A stretch of DNA of 64,000 nt, taken from assembly GCF_043678055.1 (NCBI RefSeq), contig NZ_JBHEQA010000003.1, forward strand, positions 186,001 through 250,000, written 5' to 3'. Under the pieces are notes generated by a model that saw only the letters and a program-made list of their open reading frames with translations, was not told the DNA's origin and ran no database searches. Positions within the stretch are counted from its first letter, which is position 1, and each line of letters opens with the position of its first letter. Origin of the DNA: Spongiimicrobium salis. Lineage in GTDB: Bacteria > Bacteroidota > Bacteroidia > Flavobacteriales > Flavobacteriaceae. Of the stretch, positions 9,593 to 19,800 are shown in pieces. Both the position numbers and the translations under genes were made by a program.

Positions 9593-10990
9593 CTAAAGGG
9601 GTACATAGATCACCATTAAGATCTGGAGGATAAAATACAATAAAAAAGGAATGACCAAATAACCCATTACATCCCTGGCCTGTATCTTGATACCCTTGGC
9701 CATTACCGGCATCAGCAACAGTAGGAAAAAAGGTTGAAGCAAATTGGTAAGTCCTTCGCCATAGGCAATGGCCATGGACGCCCGGGAGGTCATGGCCTGC
9801 AGGGTTTCAGGCGAAGAACCGGCACCTATATTATTTACGGCCTCTATAACGCTTGGTCCTACAACCGCATACTCCCCTCCTCCAGACGGAATAGCAAAAT
9901 TCACTATGCCTCCGAGCAGGTAGGCAAAAAACGGATAAGAATCTACGGTTGCCACCGAAGCGATCAATTTTCCCAATTCCGCTCCCAATCCCGTGAATTG
10001 CATAATTCCCATAATACCGGCATAAAAAGGAAATTGAAACAGAATGGAAGAAACATTACTGCTGGCCCTTTTCATGGAAATACTATAACGCATTGGGGTC
10101 TTGTGTAAAAAAAGACCGAACATTAGGAATACAAAAATCATGATATTCAAATTCAAATCTAACCCCTTGGTCCAAAAATGATGTACTATATAACTACCTC
10201 CTAGGAGCGCAATACTATATTGTAAAAGGACACTATTGTTTAAACTATCTGAAATTGCCCTAAAAGGCAGTTTTAATCTTTTTGCTTCTTCTTTTATGGT
10301 TACAGCATCCAATTCCTTATCCACTTCCAACATATCGTTCAGCGCATCGCCTTTCTTGGTTTTTGGTGCTAACAGTAGCATTAAGAATGGGCCGATCAAC
10401 ACCAATACAACAATCATTAGAATATTCAGGGTAGAACCTAAGGTCAAGGAAGTGGGAATAACGGTTGGCAACACCCCATTGGTGATCATATAATTTTTTT
10501 CGGTATTCAGCAGCAACGGAATTGAACTGGATAAACCCGTGACCCAGCTAATACTGGAAAAGTAGACACAGGCAATAAGATAATTATAATGTACGCCATG
10601 CACGCGCAACGCCAACTCCCTTCCCAAAACCGCTGCTATGACCATCCAGCCCCAACTGACCATGGACAACAAAAAACCAAAAAAGACCACAAAATAATAC
10701 ACTTGCTTTGGTGTCTTAATATACTTCGCCAAAACATCTATTCCCTTTTCCACGGGGGTAGAAAGTGCTATGCTATATCCTGTTATAACCAAAAGAACCA
10801 TTTGCATCCCAAATTCCAAAAGGCTCCAGAATCCATTATACCAGGAGGTAACAATTTCCAAAGGGCTTGATCCCAACCATAAAAATGCGGAAAGGCCTAT
10901 AATTAAGGTTAATACCAATGCAAAAACAAAAGCATCTGGCATATTTCTTTTGAAAACATCGGTGAATTTTTCACCCAATTTGGCCATCAT
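9593..10990 (-). CDS. atoE: Short-chain fatty acid transporter, AtoE family
   Basis: 465 aa, very hydrophobic, with about 11-12 predicted membrane segments. The sequence has the features of the AtoE / COG2031 short-chain fatty acid transporters: an N-terminal MPDAFVFALVLT segment, VSWGWMVIAAVLGRELA, and late IPSGGGEYAVVGPSV and ASMAIAYGEGLTNLLQPFF blocks. In the family these proteins import acetoacetate or butyrate-type acids across the inner membrane. The start ATG at 10990 overlaps the pssA stop (ATGA), so the gene is translationally coupled to phosphatidylserine synthase; a second ATG follows immediately. No acetoacetate or butyrate catabolic genes are adjacent, so the substrate is inferred from family only. 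Confidence 0.85.
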   Translation of the reverse strand: MMAKLGEKFTDVFKRNMPDAFVFALVLTLIIGLSAFLWLGSSPLEIVTSWYNGFWSLLEFGMQMVLLVITGYSIALSTPVEKGIDVLAKYIKTPKQVYYFVVFFGFLLSMVSWGWMVIAAVLGRELALRVHGVHYNYLIACVYFSSISWVTGLSSSIPLLLNTEKNYMITNGVLPTVIPTSLTLGSTLNILMIVVLVLIGPFLMLLLAPKTKKGDALNDMLEVDKELDAVTIKEEAKRLKLPFRAISDSLNNSVLLQYSIALLGGSYIVHHFWTKGLDLNLNIMIFVFLMFGLFLHKTPMRYSISMKRASSNVSSILFQFPFYAGIMGIMQFTGLGAELGKLIASVATVDSYPFFAYLLGGIVNFAIPSGGGEYAVVGPSVIEAVNNIGAGSSPETLQAMTSRASMAIAYGEGLTNLLQPFFLLLLMPVMAKGIKIQARDVMGYLVIPFLLYFILQILMVIYVPL

Positions 10991-11724
10991 ATGCCGTTCT
11001 TTTTTACGGCCATATTGCTGAAAATAGAGCTTATGACATAGAAACCAATGATTGCCGGGATGGCCAAAAACTTCAGGGTTATCAGAAGTACGACACTTAC
11101 TACTATAAAAACATAACGCAGCGCATTCTCCTTAAAACCCCAGGTTTTAAACTTCAGGGCAAACAAAGGAATTTTTGCATTCAGTAAAAAGGCGCTTACT
11201 ATGGTAGTGCCGATCAGGAACCAGGAATTGAGAAGAATGTTATTCAAAAATACGTTGTTATGATTCAGAAGAATGAGTGGAAAAGAAATGATCAATAGTG
11301 CATTTGCGGGTGTAGGCAATCCTATAAAAGAACTCGTCTGATTTTCATCAATATTAAACTTGGCCAAGCGGTAACCCGAGGCTATGGTAATGATAAAACC
11401 GGCGAAGGGAAGCAAAGGGATTTCTGCATATGGCCTGTTAAAAACATCGAGCGATGCTCCCTCGGAAAGCATCAATAATTGAAACATTACAATACCTGGA
11501 ACCAAACCACTGGTTATCATATCTGCCAAAGAATCCAACTGTACCCCTAAGTCGCTTTGAACACGGAGCAATCGTGCCGCCAGACCATCAAAAAAGTCAA
11601 AGAAAATACCCAATCCAACAAATAGTGCTGCAACTTCCAATTGATTCAAAACACCAAATACCACAGCCACACAACCAGAAAAGAGATTCAGCATGGTAAT
11701 TAAATTTGGAATATGTTTTTTCAT
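10987..11724 (-). CDS. pssA: CDP-diacylglycerol--serine O-phosphatidyltransferase
   Basis: 245 aa integral membrane enzyme. The diagnostic CDP-alcohol phosphatidyltransferase pattern D-x2-D-G-x2-A-R-x8-G-x3-D-x3-D is complete near residues 43-67. About seven hydrophobic helices follow the usual topology and the length is typical of the PssA membrane-type family. It makes phosphatidylserine, the precursor of phosphatidylethanolamine, from CDP-diacylglycerol and serine. The start is supported by a Met-Lys-Lys N-terminus directly before the first helix. It is the upstream gene of a two-gene unit with atoE, with a 4-nt overlap. Confidence 0.9.
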   Translation of the reverse strand: MKKHIPNLITMLNLFSGCVAVVFGVLNQLEVAALFVGLGIFFDFFDGLAARLLRVQSDLGVQLDSLADMITSGLVPGIVMFQLLMLSEGASLDVFNRPYAEIPLLPFAGFIITIASGYRLAKFNIDENQTSSFIGLPTPANALLIISFPLILLNHNNVFLNNILLNSWFLIGTTIVSAFLLNAKIPLFALKFKTWGFKENALRYVFIVVSVVLLITLKFLAIPAIIGFYVISSIFSNMAVKKNGI

Positions 11725-11890
11725 GTACCCTATATTTTGGAAAGATATTTACTTGCTTGCTGTAAAAATAAGACAAAAAGAGGAAGCTTCTTCTACTTTT
11801 AATTTTCATCAAAACAAAAAAGAAGTCGTATCAATAAATGAAGAACTCAATGATTTTATTCAGATATTTGCTGAACCATACTAGTTTCCT

Positions 11891-13066
11891 ATGAAGAAAA
11901 TACTACTCGGTTTCCTTTTTTGTTATTTCAGTTTTGGGTATTCCCAGGAAATTAATTTATCTCCACAGTCAACAATTAGTGTGCTTACTTGCGGGCCGGG
12001 AGCTGATCTGTATACGGCTTTTGGACATAGCGCATTTCGGGTACAAGATCCCGTATTGGGAATCGATGTGGTATACAACTATGGAACTTTTAATTTTAAT
12101 CGTCCTGGTTTCTATACCGACTTTGTAAAAGGAAAACTTATTTTTTCCTTAAGCAGACAACGTACCACAAACTTTTTGAATGTGTATGAATTTGAAAAAC
12201 GATGGGTTAAAGAGCAAGAATTACAACTTACTCTAGCCGAGAAGAATACTTTACTTAAATACCTGGAAAACAATAACAGGCCTGAAAACAAAACCTATAC
12301 CTATGACTATCTTTACGACAATTGTTCTTCTAAGATCAGGGATGTACTAGATGACAATCTAGGCAAGCAAATAGTTTATGATACCAACTTTGTTCCCTCT
12401 CCTTTCACCTTCAGGGAACTCATACATCAAAAATTGCCGACCAATAGTTGGGGTAGTTTTGGCATTGACCTTGCGCTTAGTTCCGTTATCGATGTAAAGG
12501 CAAGTGTTCAGGAACATCATTTTTTGCCCGATTATATGTTTCAACAATTGGTGCATACCACAAAAAACAATGCCCCATTTGTCACCAAAGAACGTACGCT
12601 ACTAAAAGCACCTTTGAAACAACAGGAAAGCAGTTTTCTAAGCACGCCACTTTTCTGGTTTTGCCTATTTCTGCTTCTCGTGGGTTTCTTCACCTATTTG
12701 GATTATAAAAGGAATACAAGACGTCGATGGCTGGATTTTTTCATATTCCTGGTTTCAGGAGCTCCAGGGCTATTGTTGTTTTTCCTGTGGTTCTTTACCG
12801 ATCATGGTGCCACTGCAGGTAATTTTAATATGCTATGGGCTTTTCCATTAAATACAATCGTAGCATTTTTTGTGCTTCGAAAAAATATGCCTAAGTGGAT
12901 ATCGTCATATCTCATTCTGTCATTGCTATTGCTCCTATTGACTTTAGTTTCCGGAGTATTGGGCTTACAGGTATTTTCTCCTTTAATTATTCCCTTATGC
13001 TTAACTTTGGGGCTTCGCTACGCTTTTCTTTTTGTTTTCCATAAAAAAGCGCGGCAATTGTCGTAA
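11891..13066 (+). CDS. DUF4105 (Lnb N-terminal-like) membrane protein
   Basis: 391 aa. A signal peptide (MKKILLGFLFCYFSFGYSQ) is followed by a periplasmic domain of about 230 residues with the DUF4105 hallmarks: LLTCGPGADLYTAFGHSAFRV-like opening (here SVLTCGPGADLY and FGHSAFRV), VYNYGTF, and YDYLYDNCSSKIRD with conserved Cys and Asn. The C-terminal third has four or five membrane helices. The family is related to the N-terminal domain of Lnb-type lipid enzymes. The conserved His (FGHS) and Cys (NCSSK) look like a papain-fold catalytic pair, but no substrate is known. It lies 44 nt upstream of the ABC-F gene on the same strand. Confidence 0.8.
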   Translation: MKKILLGFLFCYFSFGYSQEINLSPQSTISVLTCGPGADLYTAFGHSAFRVQDPVLGIDVVYNYGTFNFNRPGFYTDFVKGKLIFSLSRQRTTNFLNVYEFEKRWVKEQELQLTLAEKNTLLKYLENNNRPENKTYTYDYLYDNCSSKIRDVLDDNLGKQIVYDTNFVPSPFTFRELIHQKLPTNSWGSFGIDLALSSVIDVKASVQEHHFLPDYMFQQLVHTTKNNAPFVTKERTLLKAPLKQQESSFLSTPLFWFCLFLLLVGFFTYLDYKRNTRRRWLDFFIFLVSGAPGLLLFFLWFFTDHGATAGNFNMLWAFPLNTIVAFFVLRKNMPKWISSYLILSLLLLLLTLVSGVLGLQVFSPLIIPLCLTLGLRYAFLFVFHKKARQLS

Positions 13067-13086
13067 GGCATTCAAGATTATTTTTC
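13058..13086 (+). promoter_or_regulatory. Candidate promoter of the ABC-F gene
   Basis: A TTG (13058-13060) is followed after 18 nt by TATTTTTC (13079-13086), one mismatch from the Bacteroidota -7 element TAnnTTTG. It lies 24 nt before the ATG at 13111, a distance close to that of the other boxes in this window. Confidence 0.4.
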
Positions 13087-13110
13087 AATAGCAATAACAC
13101 CTTCCGTTTC

Positions 13111-14991
13111 ATGAACCTTCTTACCGCTGAAAATATTTCCAAATCCTATGGGGAACGTGTTCTTTTCTCCGGACTTTCTTTCGGGGTCAATAAAGATCAA
13201 AAAATTGCCTTGATTGCAAAAAATGGTACTGGCAAGACTTCTATTTTAAATATTCTTGCAGATTTAGACGTTCCCGATACAGGACAGGTGAACTACAGAA
13301 AGGGTATTCGCCGTTCTTTTCTTCCTCAGGAACCCGACCTCAACCCCAACCTAACCATAGAAGAAACTATTTTTGCGTCGGATAACGAGGTGCTAACCGT
13401 TATTGCCAATTACGAAAAAGCTTTGGCAAATCCTGAAGATGGCGATGCATATCAAAAGGCTTTTGAAGCTATGGAACGCCACAATGCTTGGGATTTTGAA
13501 ACCTTGTATAAACAGATTTTATTTAAACTGAAGTTGGATAAACTGCATCTCAAGGTAAACTTGCTTTCCGGCGGGCAAAAAAAACGTTTGGCCCTTGCCA
13601 ACGCCCTTATCAACAAACCTGACCTTCTAATTCTAGATGAACCCACAAACCATTTGGATCTTGAGATGATCGAATGGTTGGAACAGTATTTCGCCAAAGA
13701 AAATATGACTTTGTTCATGGTGACGCACGACCGTTATTTTTTAGAGCGTGTCTGTAATGAAATCATTGAACTGGATCAAGGGAAATTGTATCCCTATAAA
13801 GGAAATTATTCCTATTATTTGGATAAGAAGGAGGCCCGCATGGAACAGGAGGCTGTGGAACATCACAAATCCAAAATTCTTTTTAAAAAAGAGCTCGATT
13901 GGATGCGTAGACAACCCAAAGCCAGAACCACAAAATCCAAATCAAGAATTGATGATTTTCATGCAATCAAGGAAAAAGCGCATCAGAGACGTATTGCCCA
14001 TGAAGTGCAATTGGAAATAAATATGGAACGCTTGGGTAGCAAAATCCTGGAGTTTCACAAGGTGTCCAAAGCCTATCCGGAGAAACAAATCCTAAACAAG
14101 TTCGATTATAATTTTCTCAAAGGGGAACGTGTTGGAATCATTGGTAAAAATGGTTCCGGAAAGTCTACTTTCCTGAATATATTAACGGGTCGGGACAAAG
14201 CCGATAGTGGGAAGGTCGTAGTTGGAGATACTATTAAATTTGGGTATTATACCCAGAAAGGCATCGAAATCAAGGAAGGGCAAAAAGTGATCGATGTCAT
14301 TCGGGAGTTTGGAGATTTCATCCCTTTAAAAAAGGGGCGTCAAATATCGGCCCAACAGCTGTTGGAGCGTTTTCTGTTTGACCGTAAGAAACAATATGAC
14401 TATGTAGAAAAATTAAGTGGTGGGGAGCGAAAACGATTGTATTTATGTACGGTCTTAATCCAAAATCCAAATTTCCTGATTCTGGATGAACCTACCAACG
14501 ATCTGGATATTGTGACGCTCAACGTGCTCGAAAATTTCTTGATGGATTTTCCTGGTTGCCTCTTGGTGGTTTCTCATGATCGCTATTTTATGGATAAAAT
14601 AGTGGACCATTTATTTGTATTCCGTGGAGATGGCCTTATTGAAGATTTCCCTGGAAACTACTCCGATTTCCGCGCCTATGAAGACAGCAATATTGCAGAA
14701 AACAGAGCAAACAAAGAAACTGAAAACACACCAAAAGTTACTAAGAGTCATTGGAAAGACAATGACAACAACAATAAGCTATCTTACGCTCAACAGAAAG
14801 AATACAAACAATTGGAAAAGGACATTCAAAAATTGGAATTGGAAAAAGAGGCCTTTCAACAGAAATTTGCCGATTCCTCTTTATCAGGGGAAGAAATCAA
14901 TACACTCTCTATCGAGCTCAAGGAGATTATAGACCGTATTGATCAAAAAACAGAGCGTTGGTTTGAGCTTTCCGCAATCATGGAGGGTTAG
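13111..14991 (+). CDS. ABC-F family ATPase (Uup-like)
   Basis: 626 aa soluble protein with two ABC ATPase domains and no membrane segments. Walker A motifs are AKNGTGKTS (about residue 36) and GKNGSGKST (about residue 346); signatures are LSGGQKKR and LSGGERKR; Walker B ends LLILDEPTNHLD and FLILDEPTNDLD. The linker between the domains is rich in charged residues. The last 90 residues are a Lys/Glu-rich coiled coil, as in Uup. ABC-F proteins act on ribosomes as translation factors, and Uup has been linked to ribosome assembly and to tolerance of transposon excision in E. coli. Length and C-terminal coiled coil fit Uup better than EttA. Upstream promoter candidate at 13058. Confidence 0.9.
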   Translation: MNLLTAENISKSYGERVLFSGLSFGVNKDQKIALIAKNGTGKTSILNILADLDVPDTGQVNYRKGIRRSFLPQEPDLNPNLTIEETIFASDNEVLTVIANYEKALANPEDGDAYQKAFEAMERHNAWDFETLYKQILFKLKLDKLHLKVNLLSGGQKKRLALANALINKPDLLILDEPTNHLDLEMIEWLEQYFAKENMTLFMVTHDRYFLERVCNEIIELDQGKLYPYKGNYSYYLDKKEARMEQEAVEHHKSKILFKKELDWMRRQPKARTTKSKSRIDDFHAIKEKAHQRRIAHEVQLEINMERLGSKILEFHKVSKAYPEKQILNKFDYNFLKGERVGIIGKNGSGKSTFLNILTGRDKADSGKVVVGDTIKFGYYTQKGIEIKEGQKVIDVIREFGDFIPLKKGRQISAQQLLERFLFDRKKQYDYVEKLSGGERKRLYLCTVLIQNPNFLILDEPTNDLDIVTLNVLENFLMDFPGCLLVVSHDRYFMDKIVDHLFVFRGDGLIEDFPGNYSDFRAYEDSNIAENRANKETENTPKVTKSHWKDNDNNNKLSYAQQKEYKQLEKDIQKLELEKEAFQQKFADSSLSGEEINTLSIELKEIIDRIDQKTERWFELSAIMEG

Positions 14992-15039
14992 GGAAGCTGT
15001 TCGCTTGCGAAGTTCCATTGATTCATTCAAAATTTTACT

Positions 15040-15537
15040 ATGTATCGCGCTATTGCATACCTCAAATTTTTGATTACTGCTACAAACCAACATGGTGTGC
15101 ACTCTCCTTTTGTTTACCGTTTTATTACTCAAGGGATATATCGGCCAAAGAAAAGTGTCTTTAAAAGCGGGGATGTTCTTCTAAAAAGTATTGATTTTTT
15201 CAAGGTCGATACGGTTAAAATTGCGGCTCGACATTCCACGCTAAGGGCATGTATTCAAGAACACTATCCTTCCGTTCGTATGCAAGAGGAGGATGGCCCT
15301 ATTATTCAGTATTATGAAAATCCTGGAGCTTTGGACGCTATAGATATGACTTTGGCGAATCGGCATAATGACACTATGATCATCATTGATGCCATTCATA
15401 AAAATAGGGAAAACAGTACTTTTTGGAAGCAGTTAACGGAGCATTCCAAAATTACGGTCAGTATAGATTTCTTTTATTGCGGAGCGCTATTTTTTAGAAA
15501 AGAGCAGGTCAAAGAACATTTTAAGATCCGGATATAA
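15040..15537 (+). CDS. Reduced methyltransferase-like protein lacking the SAM-binding core
   Basis: 165 aa. The N-terminus (YLKFLITATNQHGVHSPFVY) and the C-terminus (TVSIDFFYCGALFFRKEQVKEHF) match the two ends of a roughly 240-aa class I methyltransferase family that I recognise from Bacteroidota. The middle is much shorter than in that family and no glycine-rich SAM-binding loop (E/DxGxGxG) is visible; a weak strand-like segment (DTMIIIDAIHK) remains. The frame is intact, so it is not an obvious fresh pseudogene. It may be a degenerate or repurposed member. It follows the ABC-F gene by 48 nt and is probably co-transcribed. Catalytic activity should not be assumed. Confidence 0.6.
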   Translation: MYRAIAYLKFLITATNQHGVHSPFVYRFITQGIYRPKKSVFKSGDVLLKSIDFFKVDTVKIAARHSTLRACIQEHYPSVRMQEEDGPIIQYYENPGALDAIDMTLANRHNDTMIIIDAIHKNRENSTFWKQLTEHSKITVSIDFFYCGALFFRKEQVKEHFKIRI

Positions 15538-15567
15538 TAGTTATTTTTGGTATTAATTTAAACGGCC

Positions 15568-15711
15568 ATGGGAGATTATTCAATATTTATCATATTTGGT
15601 GTGCTGTGCATTATTTTTTTCGCCACCTTCTTCAGCAATAAAAGAAGATCCAAGCAAAGAAAATCCAGAAAATTCATGGAAGATTATGGAAAAGACAAAA
15701 ATAAATCCTGA
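15568..15711 (+). CDS. 47-aa single-pass membrane miniprotein
   Basis: ATG at 15568 to TGA at 15709-15711. The product begins MGDYSIFIIFGVLCIIFFA, a single membrane helix, and continues with a strongly basic tail (NKRRSKQRKSRK) and a short charged end. The positive-inside rule predicts a cytoplasmic C-terminus. It lies between the methyltransferase-like gene (30 nt) and the cobalamin adenosyltransferase (27 nt) on the same strand, which supports its being real. Function unknown. Confidence 0.55.
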   Translation: MGDYSIFIIFGVLCIIFFATFFSNKRRSKQRKSRKFMEDYGKDKNKS

Positions 15712-15738
15712 GGCCCATTTCGTTTTTAATAGCAATAC

Positions 15739-16317
15739 ATGAAAATATATACCAAAACAGGAGATAAGGGCACTACCGCTTTGTTTGGCGGTACAAGGGT
15801 CGCCAAGCACCATATACGAATAGAGAGCTATGGAACCATTGATGAATTGAACTCCTGGATGGGTTTGATCAGAGATCAACAATTGGACCCTAGATCAAAA
15901 GAAATCATCATTCATATTCAAAACAAGTTGTTCACCGTTGGTGCCATTTTGGCCACAGATCCTGAAAAAGCCATTTTAAAGAGCGGGAAAGAACGTTTGA
16001 ATATTCCTAGAATAGAAGATTCCGATATTCATCTGTTGGAAACGGAAATGGATCAGATGAATGATGCGCTACCTCCCATGACCCATTTTATTTTACCTGG
16101 AGGGCATACAAGTGTGTCATACTGTCATATTGCCCGTACGGTTTGTAGAAGAGCGGAACGGTTGGCGTCCTTGTTGCACGAAGAATCCCCTATAGAGGAA
16201 AATGTGCTTTCCTATATCAATAGATTATCCGATTACATCTTCGTACTATCCCGAAAATTGTCCAAGCAACTCCATGCGGATGAAATAAAATGGATTCCCG
16301 AAAAAAAAGGGGAATAA
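15739..16317 (+). CDS. pduO: ATP:cob(I)alamin adenosyltransferase, PduO type
   Basis: 192 aa cytosolic enzyme. The N-terminal KIYTKTGDKGTTALFGG block with the following RIESYGTIDELNS is the ATP-binding signature of PduO-type adenosyltransferases, and the C-terminal helix with CRRAER supplies the conserved Arg/Glu of the active site. It converts cob(I)alamin to adenosylcobalamin, the cofactor of methylmalonyl-CoA mutase. The mutase chaperone MeaB is encoded 30 kb away in this window, but the mutase itself is not here. Length is normal for the family. The gene is the last of the run beginning at 13111. Confidence 0.9.
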   Translation: MKIYTKTGDKGTTALFGGTRVAKHHIRIESYGTIDELNSWMGLIRDQQLDPRSKEIIIHIQNKLFTVGAILATDPEKAILKSGKERLNIPRIEDSDIHLLETEMDQMNDALPPMTHFILPGGHTSVSYCHIARTVCRRAERLASLLHEESPIEENVLSYINRLSDYIFVLSRKLSKQLHADEIKWIPEKKGE

Positions 16318-16392
16318 ATTTCATTTTTGCACGTTAAGAGACTAGCATTAATAGGTTTATCATTAAAATAATTGAAATAATGATAAAATAAT

Positions 16393-16422
16393 TTGGCTGT
16401 TAACGTTTAAAAATTATTTTTG
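16393..16422 (+). promoter_or_regulatory. Bacteroidota-type promoter for the DUF2795 gene
   Basis: TTG at 16393-16395, a 19-nt spacer, then TATTTTTG at 16415-16422. Both elements match the Bacteroidota consensus (TTG / TAnnTTTG) exactly, and the ATG at 16449 is 26 nt downstream. This is the best promoter in the window. Confidence 0.65.
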
Positions 16423-16448
16423 CAAAAAATTAAAATTAAAATAGTACA

Positions 16449-16673
16449 ATGTATTGGACATTAGAATTAGCATCTTATTTAAGTGATGCGCCGTGGCCAG
16501 CCACCAAAGACGAGTTAATCGATTATGCTATTAGAACGGGAGCTCCTTTGGAAGTTGTTGAAAACCTTCAATCTATGGAAGAAGAAGGTGGAGAAATCTA
16601 TGAATCTATAGAAGAAATTTGGCCCGATTACCCTACTGATGAAGACTACCTCTGGAACGAGGATGAATATTAA
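16449..16673 (+). CDS. DUF2795 small acidic protein
   Basis: 74 aa, beginning MYWTLELASYLSDAPWPATK and ending in a Glu/Asp/Trp-rich tail (WPDYPTDEDYLWNEDEY). The middle, with PATKDELIDYAIRTGAP and VVENLQ, matches the DUF2795 fold, a small helical domain. It is expressed from its own strong promoter and followed by a strong terminator, so it is a monocistronic unit, which suggests high and steady expression. Molecular role unknown. Confidence 0.8.
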   Translation: MYWTLELASYLSDAPWPATKDELIDYAIRTGAPLEVVENLQSMEEEGGEIYESIEEIWPDYPTDEDYLWNEDEY

Positions 16674-16694
16674 TAATATTAACGCAATTACAAC

Positions 16695-16723
16695 AAAAAA
16701 GTCTCATTCGAGGCTTTTTTTTT
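16695..16723 (+). terminator. Rho-independent terminator after the DUF2795 gene
   Basis: AAAAAAGTCTC, loop ATTC, GAGGCTTTTTT: an 11-bp stem with one G-U pair, running into nine T residues. It ends the monocistronic unit 16449-16673. Confidence 0.8.
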
Positions 16724-16898
16724 ATGTAATTTTGTCAGTCTTAGGTTTCTTTTTCAAAGAAACTAGAAACTGGAATACCTTTTGCGTTGGGATAGGCATT
16801 TCCAATTAGTGTGTTTATACGAATGAATCTTGTGAACACCTCATTGTTCTAAAGACGATATATCCCAAAGCGGATTTCATATAAAATAAAATAGCATT

Positions 16899-19800
16899 AT
16901 GAGTTTTTTTAATTCAGTACTAAAAGCGTTTGTAGGTGACAAGGCCAAGAAAGATGTCAAAGAACTACAACCTTTAGTAAAAAAAATACATTCCTTTGAA
17001 CAAGAATTAAAAGCATTGGATCACGATGCCCTTCGGAATAAAACTTTGGCGTTCAAAGCAAAAATCAAAGAAGATTGCAAAAGCGTCAATGATCAGATAG
17101 AAGCCCTCCAAAAAGAAGTGGATGCCTCAACGGACATTGACAAAAACGAGGATATCTATGCCGAAATCGATAAACTCCGAGAGGAAGCTTATACGATTTC
17201 AGAAAAAACCTTAAATGACATCCTTCCTGAGGCATTTGCCGTGGTAAAGGAAACCGCAAGTCGTTTTGCCCATAATGAGACCATTACGGTTACTGCCTCA
17301 GAGTACGATCGTTCTTTATCCGGTTCAAAAGATTATGTTAGCCTGGAAGGAGATCAGGCCATTTGGAAAAATTCTTGGGACGCCGCCGGTAAACAAGTCA
17401 CTTGGGACATGATCCACTATGATGTACAGCTGATCGGAGGGATATGTCTTCATCAAGGAAAAATTGCCGAAATGCAGACAGGAGAGGGGAAAACGCTTGT
17501 AGCTACCTTGCCCCTCTATCTTAATGCCCTGACCGGAAATGGAGCGCATTTGGTTACTGTTAACGACTATCTGGCAAAACGTGATAGTGCCTGGATGGCA
17601 CCAATCTTTCAATTTCATGGTCTTACCATTGATTGTATCGATAATCACCAACCGAATTCCGATGGTCGAAGAGCTGCCTATAACGCGGATATCACCTATG
17701 GCACCAATAATGAATTTGGCTTTGATTACCTAAGAGACAATATGGCCCATGTTCCTGGAGATTTGGTGCAACGCCCACATAACTATTCCATTGTGGATGA
17801 AGTAGATTCCGTATTGGTCGATGATGCCCGAACTCCCTTGATCATTTCAGGGCCGGTACCTGAAGGAGATCGTCACGAATTCAATGAACTGAAACCCCGT
17901 GTAAGCGATATTGTACAGAAACAACGTCAGTACCTTATTGGAGTACTTGCCGAAGCTAAAAAGGCCATTGCTGAAGGAGACACCAAAGAAGGTGGTTTTT
18001 TACTGCTGCGCGTACATAGAGGTTTACCTAAGAATAAAGCTCTTATCAAGTTCTTAAGTGAAGAAGGTGTTAAGCAATTACTGCAAAAGACCGAAAATTT
18101 TTATATGCAGGACAACAATCGGGAAATGCCCAAAGTGGATGCCGAATTATTGTTTGTCATTGAAGAAAAAAACAATCAGATTGAATTGACCGATAAGGGA
18201 GTTGATTATATTTCCGGGGACAAAGACAAAGACTTCTTTGTAATGCCCGATATTGGTGGAGAAATTGCAAAAATTGAAAATCAGAATCTCGACATCGAAA
18301 AAGAGGCCGAATTGAAAGAGGCGCTTTTTAAGGATTTTACGGTTAAAAGCGAACGTATCCATACCATGAGCCAGTTATTAAAGGCCTATACCCTCTTTGA
18401 AAAAGATGTGGAATATGTGGTGATGGACAATAAAGTGATGATCGTAGATGAGCAAACGGGACGTATTATGGACGGTCGCCGCTATTCTGACGGCTTACAC
18501 CAAGCCATTGAAGCTAAAGAAAATGTAAAGATAGAAGCCCTTACCCAGACCTTTGCCACTGTTACCCTACAGAATTACTTTAGGATGTATCGGAAGTTGT
18601 CTGGTATGACGGGTACGGCAATTACCGAAGCTGGAGAATTCTGGGAAATCTATAAGTTGGATGTCATGGAGATTCCAACCAATAGACCTATTGCTAGAGA
18701 TGATCGCAATGATTTGATCTACAAAACAAAACGCGAAAAGTACAATGCCATTATTGAGGAAGTCACCAAGCTTTCACAACAGGGCAGACCTGTACTTATT
18801 GGTACCACCTCTGTTGAAATATCCGAATTGCTCTCTCGAATGCTTACCATTCGGAAAGTCCCACATAATGTCTTAAATGCAAAATTACATAAGAAAGAGG
18901 CCGATGTAGTTGCCGAAGCCGGTAATGCCGGAGTAGTAACCATAGCAACGAATATGGCAGGTCGTGGTACGGATATTAAATTGTCCAACGAAGTGAAAGA
19001 AGCCGGTGGTCTAGCCATTGTAGGTACAGAGCGGCATGATTCCCGACGGGTAGACAGACAGTTAAGAGGTCGTTCTGGACGTCAGGGGGACCCAGGAAGT
19101 TCTCAGTTCTATGTCTCCTTGGAAGATAACCTAATGCGTTTATTTGGTTCGGACCGTGTGGCTAAAATGATGGATCGCATGGGCTTGGAAGAAGGAGAGG
19201 TCATTCAGCACTCCATGATGACAAAATCCATTGAAAGAGCTCAGAAAAAAGTAGAGGAAAACAACTTTGGTGTCCGTAAGCGTCTTTTGGAATATGATGA
19301 CGTCATGAACGCCCAACGTGAAGTAGTTTATAAAAGAAGAAGACATGCTTTACAAGGGGAACGACTCAAAGTTGATATCGCCAATATGGTTTACGATACC
19401 TGTGAAGTAATTGCAGATACCAATAAAGCAGCCAATGATTTCAAAAACTTTGAATTTGAATTGATCAAGTATTTTTCCATTACCTCTCCCATATCCGAGG
19501 AAGAGTTTGGCAGAATGGGCGTTCAGGAAATCGCTGGAAAACTGTATAAAACGGGTTACGATCACTATCAAAGTAAAATGGAGCGCAGTGCATCTACCGC
19601 ATTTCCCATTATTAAACAAGTCTATGAGGATACGGCCAACAATTTTGAAAGAATTGTTGTTCCCTTTACCGATGGAACAAAGTCTTTGAATGTGGTTACC
19701 GACTTAAAAAGTGCTTATGAAAGTAATGGTACCCAATTGATCAATGATTTTGAAAAAAATATATCATTGGCCATTATTGATGACGCCTGGAAGACCCATT

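Noticed and set aside
11693..11884. 63-aa frame between pssA and the DUF4105 gene
   Set aside because: It begins inside pssA on the opposite strand and shows no family, signal or spacing support.
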